Of a stretch of 64,000 bases of DNA, positions 18,288 through 27,576 are shown one piece after another; the stretch's first letter is position 1; each line of letters begins with the position of its first letter. Below the pieces are notes generated by a model, which was not told the origin of the DNA, ran no database searches, and saw only the letters and a program-made list of their open reading frames with translations. Source of the stretch: Microbacterium sp. (GTDB lineage: Bacteria; Actinomycetota; Actinomycetes; Actinomycetales; Microbacteriaceae); the NCBI GenBank assembly GCA_013823625.1, contig PNMM01000001.1:496001-560000 (forward strand), written 5' to 3'. The position numbers were made by a program, and so were the translations under genes.

Positions 18288-19814
18288 ATGGCGACGTTCG
18301 TCGACCGTGTGACGCTTCACCTGCGCGCGGGAAACGGTGGCCACGGCTGCGTCTCGGTGCGCCGTGAGAAGTTCAAGCCCCTCGCCGGGCCCGATGGCGG
18401 CAATGGCGGTGACGGAGGCGACATCGTGCTCGTCGCGGCTGCTCACGAGACCACGCTGCTCGGCTACCACCGTCGCCCGCACCGCTCGAGTGACAACGGC
18501 GGCCCCGGCATGGGTGACAACCGCTCGGGCTTCACGGGCGAAGACCTTGAGTTGCCCGTTCCGATTGGCACGGTCGTGCGCGATGCCGATGGCACCGAGC
18601 TCGCTGACCTCACCGAGCCGGGCATGCGCATCGTCGTCGCCCCGGGCGGCCAGGGTGGCCTCGGCAACGCCGCGCTCGCGACCACGAAGCGCAAGGCCCC
18701 CGGCTTTGCCCTGCTCGGTACCGAGGGCTGGGAGGGCGACATCGTCCTCGAGCTCAAGACGGTCGCCGACGTTGCTCTCGTGGGCTACCCGAGCGCCGGC
18801 AAGTCGAGTCTCATCGCCGCCATCTCGGCGGCGAAGCCCAAGATTGCCGACTACCCCTTCACGACGTTGCACCCCAACCTCGGGGTCGTCGAGTCGGGCG
18901 AGTCGCGCTTCACGGTTGCCGACGTTCCGGGTCTCATCGAAGGCGCGAGCGAGGGCAAGGGCCTCGGCCTGGAGTTCTTGCGTCACGTCGAGCGGTGCAG
19001 CGCCCTGCTGCACGTGCTCGATTGCGCCACGCTCGAACCGGGTCGCGACCCCATCAGCGACCTCGACATCATCCTCACCGAGCTCGCGGCCTACCCGGTT
19101 CCTGAGGGGCAAGTGCCCTTGCTCGAGCGTCCCCAGTTGATCGCGCTCAACAAGGTCGACGTGCCCGAGGGGCGCGAGCTCGCCGAGTTCGTGCGCCCCG
19201 AGCTCGAAGCGCGTGGCTATCGCGTGTTCGAGATCAGCGCCGTGAGCCGCGAGGGGCTTCGCGCGCTCACTTTCGCTCTCGCCGAGCTTGTCGACGCCGA
19301 CCGCGCGGCCAAGGCCGCCGAAGCCGAGGTGCGCGAGCGCATCGTGCTGCGTCCGCGCGCCGTCAACACCGAAGAGTTCCGCATCGTTGTCGAGGGCGGC
19401 TCTGACGGCAACCTCTACCGCATTCTGGGCGCCAAGCCCCAGCGCTGGGTGCAGCAGACCGACTTCCGCAACGACGAAGCCGTGGGCTACCTCGCCGACC
19501 GGCTGGCCAAGCTCGGCATCGAAGACCAGCTCTTCGCGGCCGGTGCCGTCGCGGGCGCCACGGTCGTGATTGGCCCCGGCGATGGTGTCGTCTTTGACTG
19601 GGAGCCCACTCTCACGAGCGCGGCCGAACTCATGACCGCTCCGCGCGGCACCGACCCTCGCCTCGATGCCCTCAACCGGCCATCGACGAGCCAGCGCCGC
19701 CAGAGCTACTACGAGCGCATGGATGCCAAGGCCGCAGCGCGTGCCGAACTCGAAGCCGAGCGCATCGCCGAGCGCGATGCCAGCCGATACAACGACGAGG
19801 AGGGCGATGACTGA
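18288..19814 (+). CDS. obgE: GTPase Obg/CgtA
   Basis: Ribosome-associated GTPase involved in 50S assembly and stress response. The 508 residues hold the Gly-rich Obg fold ([12 protein letters not shown]), a G domain with the P-loop [14 protein letters not shown] and NKVDV, and a C-terminal OCT domain starting near residue 340. A charged tail of about 60 residues is typical of actinobacterial Obg. GAGGAGG lies 9 nt before the ATG. The last codons overlap proB by 8 nt, with the proB ribosome site inside the obgE tail. Confidence 0.97.
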   Translation: MATFVDRVTLHLRAGNGGHGCVSVRREKFKPLAGPDGGNGGDGGDIVLVAAAHETTLLGYHRRPHRSSDNGGPGMGDNRSGFTGEDLELPVPIGTVVRDADGTELADLTEPGMRIVVAPGGQGGLGNAALATTKRKAPGFALLGTEGWEGDIVLELKTVADVALVGYPSAGKSSLIAAISAAKPKIADYPFTTLHPNLGVVESGESRFTVADVPGLIEGASEGKGLGLEFLRHVERCSALLHVLDCATLEPGRDPISDLDIILTELAAYPVPEGQVPLLERPQLIALNKVDVPEGRELAEFVRPELEARGYRVFEISAVSREGLRALTFALAELVDADRAAKAAEAEVRERIVLRPRAVNTEEFRIVVEGGSDGNLYRILGAKPQRWVQQTDFRNDEAVGYLADRLAKLGIEDQLFAAGAVAGATVVIGPGDGVVFDWEPTLTSAAELMTAPRGTDPRLDALNRPSTSQRRQSYYERMDAKAAARAELEAERIAERDASRYNDEEGDD

Positions 19815-20622
19815 GGTCGAGGCCACCACGGGTCACGAATCAGAACTGCGTGAGGCGGTCGTGGCCGCGCGACGCATCGTCGTCAAGGTGGGATCATCGT
19901 CGATCAGCGGCGCCAATGCCGGGCAGATTGGCCCCCTGGTGGATGCCCTTGCCGAGGCGCACGCGCGCGGCACGCAGGTCGTGCTCGTGTCGTCGGGTGC
20001 CATCGCCACGGGCATCCCGTATCTCAAACTCGATGAGCGCCCCACCGATCTGGCTACCCAGCAGGCGGCTGCCGCTGTGGGACAAAACGTGCTCATCCAC
20101 CGCTACCAAGAGAGCCTCGATCGCTACGGCATCGTGGCCGGGCAAGTGCTTCTGACGGCGGGCGATCTCGAGAACGCCACCCCGCGCAGCAACGCGCAGC
20201 GGGCGATGGAGCGATTGCTCGGCCTGCGCATCCTCATCATCGTCAACGAGAACGACACCGTCGCCACGCAAGAGATTCGCTTTGGCGACAACGACCGTCT
20301 CGCGGCTCTCGTGAGCGAGCTCGTGCACGCCGACCTGTTGGTGCTGCTGAGCGACGTCGACGCGCTCTACACCCGCCCCCCGCACGAGCCCGGGGCCGAG
20401 CGCATCACGGTTGTCGCGCACGACGATGACCTTGAGTCGGTCGAGATCGGATCGATCGGTGCGGCCGGGGTCGGAACCGGCGGAGCAAGCACCAAGATCG
20501 CGGCCGCCAAACTGGCCTCGAGTCAAGGCATTCCGGTCGTGCTGACGTCGACCGACCAGGTCGCTCAGGCTCTCTCAGGTGACGTCGTCGGCACCTGGTT
20601 TGAGGCCTCGCCGGTAGGCTGA
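19807..20622 (+). CDS. proB: Glutamate 5-kinase without PUA domain
   Basis: Phosphorylates glutamate in the first step of proline synthesis. The amino acid kinase domain is complete: VVKVGSSSI near residue 20, [28 protein letters not shown] and [14 protein letters not shown]. The protein stops at 271 residues and lacks the C-terminal PUA domain found in the ~370-residue enzymes of E. coli and Mycobacterium. A much longer frame from 19666 exists, but the ATG at 19807 follows GAGGAGGGC and yields the family N-terminus. It overlaps obgE. Confidence 0.95.
   Translation: MTEVEATTGHESELREAVVAARRIVVKVGSSSISGANAGQIGPLVDALAEAHARGTQVVLVSSGAIATGIPYLKLDERPTDLATQQAAAAVGQNVLIHRYQESLDRYGIVAGQVLLTAGDLENATPRSNAQRAMERLLGLRILIIVNENDTVATQEIRFGDNDRLAALVSELVHADLLVLLSDVDALYTRPPHEPGAERITVVAHDDDLESVEIGSIGAAGVGTGGASTKIAAAKLASSQGIPVVLTSTDQVAQALSGDVVGTWFEASPVG
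20615..20620 (+). promoter_or_regulatory. Internal -10 element TAGGCT of proA (leaderless)
   Basis: TAGGCT inside the last codons of proB, exactly 6 nt before the proA ATG. No ribosome site precedes proA. It suggests that proA can be transcribed separately from obgE-proB. Confidence 0.5.
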
Positions 20623-20626
20623 CGCC

Positions 20627-21943
20627 ATGTCGTCGACCGCCGAAGTTTCTGCACCCCACGGCGCCGAGGGTGGTCTACCGGCGCTTCTCGAGCCCGTGGG
20701 GATCATCGACACCGAGCTGCACGCGGCGAAGGTTGCATCGCGCGCCCTCGCAACGCTGACGACCTCCCGCAAACTTGCCGCGCTCGCGGCGATTGCTGCG
20801 GGCCTCGAGGCGAACGCGTCGTCGATCGTCGCGGCGAACGCCGAAGACCTCGAGCGCGGCCGCGCAACGGGGTTGAGCGACGGCCTTCTCGATCGATTGC
20901 GTCTCGACGAATCGCGTGTGCGGGCCCTCGCGGCGGCCGTGCGCGACGTCATGGCCTTGCCCGATCCGGTCGGAACGGTTGTGCGCGGCTCACGGTTGCC
21001 CAACGGCATTCAGCTCAGCGAGGTTCGGGTTCCTTTCGGCGTCGTTGGTGCGATCTACGAGGCGCGGCCCAATGTCACGGTCGACATTGCCGCCCTCGCG
21101 ATCATGAGCGGCAACGCCGTGCTCTTGCGCGGGGGCAGTGCCGCCGAGAGCTCGAACCGCGTGCTCGTCGCAACCCTGCAAGATGCGCTCGCGTCGGTGG
21201 GTCTGACCCGAGACGCCGTTCAGACGATCGACCCGCACGGCCGCGCCGGGGCCACTGCGCTCATGCGTGCCCGGGGATTCGTCGACGTGCTGATCCCGCG
21301 TGGGAGTGCTGACCTGATTCAGACGGTCGTTCGCGAGTCGACGGTTCCCGTCATCGAGACGGGAGCGGGGGTCGTGCACATCGTGCTCGACGAGACGGCT
21401 GACGAACAGCTCGCCGTCGACATCGTGCACAACGCCAAAGTGCAGCGGCCCAGCGTGTGCAACGCGGTCGAGACCGTGCTCATTCACCGTGCCGCGGCAG
21501 AGGCACTGCTTCCGCCCGTGGTCGCTGCTTTGCACGCTTCGGGTGTCATCGTTCGCGGCGACGAGCGTGCTCGCGCCATCGACCCCGCACTGCCCCTCGC
21601 AACCGATGACGACTTCGCGACGGAGCACATGGCTCTCGAGCTGAGCGTCGGCATCGTCGATGACCTGGATGCTGCACTCGAGCACATTCGCCGGTTCTCG
21701 ACCCAACACACCGAGTCGATCATCACGCGCGACATGGCCAATGCCGAGCGTTTTCTCGCCGAAGTCGACTCGGCTGTCGTCATGGTCAACGCCTCGACCC
21801 GGTTTAGCGACGGTGGTGAGTTTGGGTTTGGAGCCGAGGTGGGAATCTCGACGCAGAAACTGCACGCTCGAGGACCGATGGGATTGCCTGAACTGACGAG
21901 CACGAAGTGGATCGTACGGGGCGCTGGGCAGGTTCGCGGGTGA
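20627..21943 (+). CDS. proA: Glutamate-5-semialdehyde dehydrogenase (gamma-glutamyl phosphate reductase)
   Basis: NADPH-dependent reduction of glutamyl-5-phosphate, the second proline step. It has 438 residues. Family blocks include EVRVPFGVVGAIYEARPNVTVD, VLLRGGSAAESSN and the catalytic Cys in QRPSVCNAVETVLIH, with FGFGAEVGISTQKLHARGPMGL near the C-terminus. The gene starts 4 nt after the proB stop but has no ribosome site, so expression may come from a leaderless transcript starting at its own ATG. Confidence 0.97.
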   Translation: MSSTAEVSAPHGAEGGLPALLEPVGIIDTELHAAKVASRALATLTTSRKLAALAAIAAGLEANASSIVAANAEDLERGRATGLSDGLLDRLRLDESRVRALAAAVRDVMALPDPVGTVVRGSRLPNGIQLSEVRVPFGVVGAIYEARPNVTVDIAALAIMSGNAVLLRGGSAAESSNRVLVATLQDALASVGLTRDAVQTIDPHGRAGATALMRARGFVDVLIPRGSADLIQTVVRESTVPVIETGAGVVHIVLDETADEQLAVDIVHNAKVQRPSVCNAVETVLIHRAAAEALLPPVVAALHASGVIVRGDERARAIDPALPLATDDDFATEHMALELSVGIVDDLDAALEHIRRFSTQHTESIITRDMANAERFLAEVDSAVVMVNASTRFSDGGEFGFGAEVGISTQKLHARGPMGLPELTSTKWIVRGAGQVRG

Positions 21944-21995
21944 CCTTCGCTAGAGTAAGAGGGCTGCAACCGCCCATCAACCCGGGGAGCCCCGA

Positions 21996-22196
21996 ATGCT
22001 GACCACGCTGGCCACCGTGATTCTCGCCTCTGAAGAAGAGCTCGCGCCGCTTATCGCGCCCCCCGAGGTCATTGCCGGCGTTGCCGCCCTCATTTTTCTC
22101 ATGCTGGGCCTCGTGACCTTCGCCTACCGCGACGTCGCCAACCGACACAGCAACAAGACCGCGAACAAGCCGAACGGGCACGACGCCGGCCACTGA
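21996..22196 (+). CDS. Small single-pass membrane protein
   Basis: A 66-residue protein with an acidic N-terminal segment ([15 protein letters not shown]), one hydrophobic helix ([20 protein letters not shown]) and a polar, His/Lys-containing tail. GGGGAG lies upstream of the ATG, and TAGAGT at 21951-21956 is a plausible -10. I recall similar short proteins between proA and nadD in Microbacteriaceae but know no function. GC content and third positions look like those of a real gene. Confidence 0.7.
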   Translation: MLTTLATVILASEEELAPLIAPPEVIAGVAALIFLMLGLVTFAYRDVANRHSNKTANKPNGHDAGH

Positions 22197-22267
22197 GCCG
22201 GGCTGACGCCGCCGCGATACCCATCGCCACTACAGCCGCTTCCCGGCCCGCTGCGCACCGCGCGCGG

Positions 22268-22843
22268 GTGGGCATCATGGGCGGAACCTTCGATCCGATC
22301 CACCACGGTCACCTCGTGGCGGCGAGCGAAGTGGCGCACGCCTTCGATCTCGACGAAGTCATCTTTGTTCCGACTGGGCAGCCCTACCAGAAGCAGGGTG
22401 TGACCGACAGCGAGCACCGCTATCTGATGACCGTCATCGCGACGGCGGCTAACCCTCGCTTTCGCGTAAGCCGCGTCGACATCGATCGTGACGGGCCCAC
22501 CTACACGATCGATACCTTGCGCGATGTGCGAGCGCAGCATCCCGATGCCGATCTGTTCTTCATCTCAGGGGCTGATGCGATCGCGCAGATCCTCGACTGG
22601 AAAGACGCTGCCGAGCTCTGGAACCTCGCGCACTTCATCGCCGTGAGCCGCCCGGGCCACGACCTCACCGTTCGCGGTTTGCCAGAGGGCGACGTAAGCT
22701 TGCTCGAGATTCCTGCGCTGGCCATCTCGTCAACAGACTGTCGTGAGCGTGTCGAGCACGGCTCCCCGGTCTGGTACCTGGTGCCCGATGGCGTTGTGCA
22801 GTACATCTCGAAGCACCGGCTCTATCGGAGCACACCCTTATGA
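22268..22843 (+). CDS. nadD: Nicotinate-nucleotide adenylyltransferase
   Basis: Transfers AMP to nicotinate mononucleotide in NAD synthesis. The 191 residues begin with the nucleotidyltransferase signature [15 protein letters not shown], and [16 protein letters not shown] plus [10 protein letters not shown] are the substrate and ATP-binding blocks. The GTG at 22268 gives the minimal N-terminus; the frame is open upstream but has no better start. It overlaps the next gene as ATGA and forms the nadD-(unknown)-rsfS cluster common in actinobacteria. Confidence 0.95.
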   Translation: MGIMGGTFDPIHHGHLVAASEVAHAFDLDEVIFVPTGQPYQKQGVTDSEHRYLMTVIATAANPRFRVSRVDIDRDGPTYTIDTLRDVRAQHPDADLFFISGADAIAQILDWKDAAELWNLAHFIAVSRPGHDLTVRGLPEGDVSLLEIPALAISSTDCRERVEHGSPVWYLVPDGVVQYISKHRLYRSTPL

Positions 22844-24273
22844 GCACACCCAACGACCCGCCTCAGAGCCGCCGCGCCGCGCGGCAGGCTGAGGTGACGG
22901 CGCAGGATGCTCACGCGGTGCCCCCGCCCCCGCCTCTGACCCGGCGCCCGCGCGCGGGTGCCCCGGCAAGCATGCCCCCCGAGATGCCGGGCGATGTGTC
23001 GTACCGCACCGAGATCCGGCCTCGCGTGCCGCACTACGACGCACCCCCGACTGATCATGCGGTGATCGGTGTCGATGGTCAACCGATTCTTCGGCCCGAT
23101 GGGCAGGGGGCAGGCGCAGCACCCTTCGTTGCTCCGCCGCTCGTCGAGCCCGCCGTGGCACCTCCCGTGGCGCCGGCCGCGAGTCGCACGGGCGAGCAGA
23201 TGAGACGTCGCGACTTTCGCCCGGCTGCCGAGCAGCCCGAGCAAGCCAGCACCGCCCTGACTGATGCAGCTGTGCCGGATGCTGCTGGTTCCGGTGCCGC
23301 AGTGCCCGGTGCCGCTGTGCCCGGTGGCGCCATGCCGGGTGCCGCCTGGGCCGACCCGCGCGCGACGCCCATCTTCATGCCCTCCGTCGATGCGCCGCTT
23401 GACTATCACACCCAACTCGCCCCGGGCGCCTTCGAGCCGAACGTTTCGATTCCTCCCGTCGCGCCGCCGATGCCCTCGCAGCCCCTCGAGACCACGCTCT
23501 CGCGCCGAGAGATTCGCGAGCTGCGTGACCGCGCCGACCCGAGTGGGGGAGTGGCCTCTGGGCCATCGCCGGTAGCCGACAGTTTCGGCGCTACCGCAGC
23601 ACCTCCGCTCGTGAGCCCCGCAGCTTTCGCGCCGCCGATGAACCAGCCCCCGGTCTACGCACAGCCCGAGTATGCGCAACCTGCATACGCGCAGCCCGAT
23701 AGTGCGCAAGCCGCGTACGCCCAGCCCGAGTACGCACCGCCCGCCGCTCCGCCCCCGTCTGCCACGGCGCCGCCCGCGTCGGCACCCGTACCCACCTCGA
23801 CGGGTTCGCACTGGTCGGTCGGCATCCACGATGACGACGACCCCTTCGAAAACACCTTCAGCCGTGAGGTGGGCTCGGCGGTCAGCCTGTCGAACACGAA
23901 TGCGCTCGTTTTGCCGGAGATGCCGACAGGCAGCATTTCGGGGCCTGTTGCCGGCACGGGCGAGATCATCATCACCGGCATGATCGACGTGCCGAGCGTC
24001 GTGTCGTCAACCGGAGCCGTGCCCGCCGTGCACGAGAGTCCCGAGATTGATGACTTGTTCGATCCGGGCGACCTTGTCGCCGGGCCCGCCGACGCAGCCC
24101 CTGTGAGCGCCCTCAAGGCTGTCAGTAGCCACACGTCATCTCACAGCGTTATCGCCACGGGCAAGCGGTCGTCGAGCAACGCCATCACGACAGTGCTCGT
24201 CGCGTCGACTGTCGTCATGGCCGTCGTCGCGATCGGGCTATTCGTGATCGCGGCCGCCAACGGACTATTCTGA
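22840..24273 (+). CDS. Pro/Ala-rich protein with C-terminal membrane anchor
   Basis: No known domain is recognised. The 477 residues are mostly low-complexity: Pro- and Ala-rich stretches, a run of YAQPEYAQP-type repeats at about residues 272-300, and a more structured segment near 320-420. A single hydrophobic helix at the extreme C-terminus ([26 protein letters not shown]) suggests a tail-anchored protein with a long cytoplasmic disordered part. It sits between nadD and rsfS and overlaps nadD by 4 nt. Composition resembles actinobacterial scaffold or division-associated proteins, but that is weak inference. Confidence 0.78.
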   Translation: MSTPNDPPQSRRAARQAEVTAQDAHAVPPPPPLTRRPRAGAPASMPPEMPGDVSYRTEIRPRVPHYDAPPTDHAVIGVDGQPILRPDGQGAGAAPFVAPPLVEPAVAPPVAPAASRTGEQMRRRDFRPAAEQPEQASTALTDAAVPDAAGSGAAVPGAAVPGGAMPGAAWADPRATPIFMPSVDAPLDYHTQLAPGAFEPNVSIPPVAPPMPSQPLETTLSRREIRELRDRADPSGGVASGPSPVADSFGATAAPPLVSPAAFAPPMNQPPVYAQPEYAQPAYAQPDSAQAAYAQPEYAPPAAPPPSATAPPASAPVPTSTGSHWSVGIHDDDDPFENTFSREVGSAVSLSNTNALVLPEMPTGSISGPVAGTGEIIITGMIDVPSVVSSTGAVPAVHESPEIDDLFDPGDLVAGPADAAPVSALKAVSSHTSSHSVIATGKRSSSNAITTVLVASTVVMAVVAIGLFVIAAANGLF

Positions 24274-24307
24274 AGTTTTTGCCTCCCCCTCTTCGTCGAA
24301 GGACACT

Positions 24308-24685
24308 GTGACTGCCACCGAACGCGCTATTGCCCTCACCCAGGTGGCGGCCCGCGCCGCTGATTCAAAACAGGGCGATGATCTTGTGGCGCTCGACGTC
24401 TCGGGCCCTCTGCCTCTCACCGATGTCTTTTTGCTCGTGACAGGCCGCAACGAACGCAACGTTCAAGCAATCGCCTCAGAAGTCGAAGATCGCATGATCG
24501 AGGCCGGGGCGAAGCCGCTTCGCCGGGAGGGGCGCGCTGAAGGGCGCTGGATTCTGCTCGACTTCGGCGATGTCGTCGTGCACGTGTTTCACGAAGAAGA
24601 GCGGCTGTTCTACTCGCTTGAGCGATTGTGGAAAGACTGTCCGGCTATTCCGCTGACGCTCGGCGAGCATCCAGGCGACGCATAG
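24308..24685 (+). CDS. rsfS: Ribosome silencing factor RsfS
   Basis: Binds L14 on the 50S subunit and blocks subunit joining in starvation. The 125 residues carry DDLVALDVSGPLPLTDVFLLVTG near the N-terminus and GRWILLDFGDVVVHVFHEEERLFYSLERLW, the family core. The GTG start follows GAAGGA. It is the third gene of the nadD cluster, 34 nt after the preceding stop. Confidence 0.96.
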   Translation: MTATERAIALTQVAARAADSKQGDDLVALDVSGPLPLTDVFLLVTGRNERNVQAIASEVEDRMIEAGAKPLRREGRAEGRWILLDFGDVVVHVFHEEERLFYSLERLWKDCPAIPLTLGEHPGDA

Positions 24686-24708
24686 CCTGAGGGCGGCAGA
24701 CTAGGGGC

Positions 24709-25086
24709 ATGAAGTGCCCTACCGACGACGCGCTGCTCGTCATGAGCGACCGCAATGGCATCGAGATCGACTACTGCCCGCAGTGCCGGGGCGTTTGGCT
24801 TGATCGGGGTGAGCTCGACAAGATCATCGATCGAGCATCGACCGTTGCGTCGACGTCGAGTGCGGCACCGCGCGTCGACCTGCCCCGCGACTCGGGGCCG
24901 GTCGGGCAGCCGGCCGGAGGGTTTCCTCCGGGGGGCTTCGCCCAACCGGGGCACCAGCAGGGCGGGTACCCGCAACGGTGGGGCTCGAATTCGCCGGGCT
25001 CAGCACCGCGGTACGGCGGCGGGTATGGCTCGTCAAGCGGTTCGTACCGTCGCCCCAAGAACTGGCTCAGCGAGCTCTTCGACTGA
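24709..25086 (+). CDS. Zinc-ribbon (TFIIB-like) protein with Gly/Pro-rich tail
   Basis: A 125-residue protein starting MKCPTDDALLVM, with a second Cys pair in YCPQCRGVWLDRGELDKII. This is the zf-TFIIB pattern of small bacterial proteins of unknown role. The rest is disordered Gly/Pro/Ser sequence ending in a conserved-looking YRRPKNWLSELFD. It sits directly upstream of the tRNA-Ala gene. It probably binds Zn; no activity can be assigned. Confidence 0.85.
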   Translation: MKCPTDDALLVMSDRNGIEIDYCPQCRGVWLDRGELDKIIDRASTVASTSSAAPRVDLPRDSGPVGQPAGGFPPGGFAQPGHQQGGYPQRWGSNSPGSAPRYGGGYGSSSGSYRRPKNWLSELFD

Positions 25087-25108
25087 GCCCGTCATCGGTC
25101 GCCCCGAA

Positions 25109-25138
25109 TTGGTCGGCGGCCACAGCGTGTACTAGTCT
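25109..25138 (+). promoter_or_regulatory. Promoter candidate of tRNA-Ala
   Basis: TTGGTC (25109-25114), an 18-nt spacer and TAGTCT (25133-25138), 37 nt before the mature tRNA 5' end. Confidence 0.45.
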
Positions 25139-25174
25139 GGTCGAGTTGTCACCGGCCCTCTGGGCCGAAGCCAC

Positions 25175-25247
25175 GGGCCTGTGGCGCAGCTGGTAGCGCA
25201 CCTGCATGGCATGCAGGGGGTCAGGGGTTCGAGTCCCCTCAGGTCCA
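25175..25247 (+). tRNA. tRNA-Ala (anticodon GGC)
   Basis: A 73-nt cloverleaf. The acceptor arm GGGCCTG pairs with CAGGTCC and includes the G3:U70 pair that marks alanine tRNAs. The anticodon arm is CCTGC-ATGGCAT-GCAGG with anticodon GGC reading GCC, the preferred Ala codon in this genome. The T arm AGGGG-TTCGAGT-CCCCT is canonical. The discriminator is A and the CCA end is not encoded. A terminator hairpin follows. Confidence 0.97.
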
Positions 25248-25259
25248 CGTACGAACGAC

Positions 25260-25279
25260 ATCCCGGTTTCGGCCGGGAT
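25260..25279 (+). terminator. Terminator hairpin after tRNA-Ala
   Basis: ATCCCGG-TTTCGG-CCGGGAT, a perfect 7-bp stem starting 12 nt after the tRNA, with further partial pairing ACGAC/TTCGTCG outside it. Confidence 0.65.
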
Positions 25280-25369
25280 TCGTCGTATCTGGCGCCTGCT
25301 GACCCGAGTGGCGGGGCGGCGCGCCGGGGGATGCCGCGGTGACCGCGCATCCGGTTCGAGAGGACCTCC

Positions 25370-26761
25370 GTGAGCCGCGATCAGGCCGATGCCGCCGAGC
25401 GTATGCACGCCATCACCACCGAAACCACCGAGATCGTTGACATGGTGCTCGAATACGCGCGCCGTCGAATTCTCAGCGATGACACTCCGCTCGACAAGCC
25501 CTTCACGCCCGCCGAACTTCGGCGCCTAGCCGGGCGCACCATCAGCGAAGAGGGCATGGGCGCGCGCCGCGCGCTCTCCCTGTTCGAGAACGTGCTTGCT
25601 CCGTCGTGCATCACGACCGAGCATCCGCAGTACTTGTCGTTCATTCCGTCGGCGCCCTCGAAAGCGGCGACGGCTTTCGACCTGATCGTCTCGGCGACGG
25701 CTGTCTATGGCGGCTCGTGGCTCGAGGGTTCGGGCGCGGTGTACGCCGAGAACGACGTGCTGTCGTGGCTTGCCCATGAGTTCGGCCTGCCCGAGACTGC
25801 CGGCGGCGTGTTCGTGCAGGGCGGCACGATCGGCAATCTCTCGTCGCTGGTCGCCGCCCGTGATCACGCTGACCGGATGCGCCGTGACGCCGGGCGGGAA
25901 CGCCCTGACCGGTGGGTCGTCATTGCGAGCGCCGAAGCGCACTCGTCGATTGCGAGTGCCGCGAAGGTCATGGATATCGACGTCGTCGCGGTGCCCGTGG
26001 GCGAGAGTGGCGTTATGCACGGTGACGGCGTGCGAACGGCTCTCGTCGAGCACGGCACCGCGGTCATCGCTGTCGTGGCCACGGGAGGTTCGACCAACTT
26101 CGGCATCGTTGACGACATTGCGTCGATCGCGGCCCTGAAAGACGACCACGATTTCTGGTTGCACATTGATGGTGCATACGGCCTTGCGGCGGCGCTCACC
26201 GACATCGCTCGGCCACTCTTCGCGGGTATCGAGCGGGCTGACTCGCTCATCGTCGATCCGCACAAGTGGCTGTTCACCCCGTTCGACTCGTGTGCGCTGC
26301 TGTATCGCGACCCTGAGATCGCGCGGCTCGCGCACACCCAGCACGCGGAGTACCTTGACGCACTGACCGACTCGACCGAGTACAACCCCTCGGACTACTC
26401 GGTGCAATTGACGCGTCGAGCGCGAGGGCTACCGCTGTGGTTCTCGCTTGCGACGTTCGGCGCGCAGGCTTATCGCGACGCCATCGGGGTATCGATTGAG
26501 TTGGCGCAGGCGATCGGTCGAGAGATCGCTTCGCGCGACTACCTGACACTCGTGCGCCAACCGCAGTTGTCGGTCGTGGTGTTCGAACGCGTCGGATGGG
26601 CGCCCGGTGACTACGCGCACTGGTCGAATCGACTGCTTGACGACCAGCACGCCTTCGTCGTGCCGAGCTCACACGCGGGCCGCACCAACGCGCGATTCGC
26701 CATCGTCAACCCACGGACGACCTTCGATGACCTGGTCGGAATACTCGACTCGATGAGGTGA
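25370..26761 (+). CDS. Pyridoxal-dependent amino acid decarboxylase (group II)
   Basis: PLP enzyme of the aromatic amino acid/glutamate decarboxylase superfamily, 463 residues. The PLP Lys lies in SLIVDPHKWLFTPFDS, and the cofactor-ring Asp in FWLHIDGAYGLAA. EHPQYLSFIPSAPS and GVFVQGGTIGNLSSL are also family blocks. The substrate cannot be read from sequence; aromatic L-amino acids are most likely from the length and spacing. The GTG start follows GAGGACCT. pdxH, which makes PLP, follows after 62 nt, so enzyme and cofactor supply are adjacent. Confidence 0.92.
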   Translation: MSRDQADAAERMHAITTETTEIVDMVLEYARRRILSDDTPLDKPFTPAELRRLAGRTISEEGMGARRALSLFENVLAPSCITTEHPQYLSFIPSAPSKAATAFDLIVSATAVYGGSWLEGSGAVYAENDVLSWLAHEFGLPETAGGVFVQGGTIGNLSSLVAARDHADRMRRDAGRERPDRWVVIASAEAHSSIASAAKVMDIDVVAVPVGESGVMHGDGVRTALVEHGTAVIAVVATGGSTNFGIVDDIASIAALKDDHDFWLHIDGAYGLAAALTDIARPLFAGIERADSLIVDPHKWLFTPFDSCALLYRDPEIARLAHTQHAEYLDALTDSTEYNPSDYSVQLTRRARGLPLWFSLATFGAQAYRDAIGVSIELAQAIGREIASRDYLTLVRQPQLSVVVFERVGWAPGDYAHWSNRLLDDQHAFVVPSSHAGRTNARFAIVNPRTTFDDLVGILDSMR

Positions 26762-26811
26762 CCCCCCGTGTCGTGTGCCTGCTTGTCGGCCGATTCTCGG
26801 CGCGTGGCCTC

Positions 26812-26817
26812 TAGCGT
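26812..26817 (+). promoter_or_regulatory. -10 element TAGCGT of pdxH (leaderless)
   Basis: TAGCGT lies 6 nt before the ATG at 26824, with no ribosome site. Confidence 0.45.
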
Positions 26818-26823
26818 TGCCCC

Positions 26824-27495
26824 ATGACCGAATCGCCGCACGACCCCACACTCGATGCCGCTTTGCGCACGCACACCGACTACGGGGTTGAGAAGCTCGA
26901 TGAGTCTGATCTCGCCGGTGACCCGTTCACGCAGTTCACCGCGTGGCTTGCCGAGGCCGCCGAGCGCAAGGCATACGAGCCCAACGCCATGGTGCTCGGC
27001 ACGATCGACCCCGACGGTGCCCCCTCCATTCGCACGGTGCTGCTGCGCGGGGTCGACGAGCGCGGTTTCGCGTTCTATACCGACTACACCTCGCGCAAGG
27101 GCCGCGCGCTGCTCGCGAACCCTGCGGTCGCCGTGGTCTTTCCCTGGTACACGCTGCACCGTCAAGTGAAGATCTTTGGGCACGCGCATCCGGTTGAGGC
27201 CACCGACAGCGATGACTACTTTGCGCACCGGCCGCGCGGGGCACAGGTTGCGGCGTGGTCGAGCGATCAGTCAACGCCCATCGCCTCGCGCGAGGCCCTC
27301 GAGCAAAAGGTGCACGACGCCGAAGAGCGGTTTGCGGATGCGCCCGAAGTTCCCCGCCCCGAGCGCTGGGGCGGGTTTCGCATCGTGCCCTCGCGGGTGG
27401 AGTTCTGGCAGGGGCGCACGTCGCGCCTGCACGACCGGCTGGTGTTTCACCGCGAGGGCGAGTCGAACTGGCGCGTTGAGCGATTGCAGCCTTGA
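26824..27495 (+). CDS. pdxH: Pyridoxamine 5'-phosphate oxidase
   Basis: FMN enzyme oxidising PNP/PMP to PLP. The 223 residues include NAMVLGTIDPDGAPSIRTVLLRG, FAFYTDYTSRKGRALLANP and the C-terminal WGGFRIVPSRVEFWQGRTSRLHDR, which hold the FMN and substrate contacts. The length and motif order are those of true PdxH rather than the looser PNPOx-like family seen at 60.3 kb. There is no ribosome site; the start is probably leaderless. Confidence 0.96.
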   Translation: MTESPHDPTLDAALRTHTDYGVEKLDESDLAGDPFTQFTAWLAEAAERKAYEPNAMVLGTIDPDGAPSIRTVLLRGVDERGFAFYTDYTSRKGRALLANPAVAVVFPWYTLHRQVKIFGHAHPVEATDSDDYFAHRPRGAQVAAWSSDQSTPIASREALEQKVHDAEERFADAPEVPRPERWGGFRIVPSRVEFWQGRTSRLHDRLVFHREGESNWRVERLQP

Positions 27496-27576
27496 CCGCC
27501 TGCTCGCGACGCGGGAATAGGGTGTCGAGCCCGAGCGTTACAGCACTCGATACGTACGCATAGATAGGGGAGCCCC

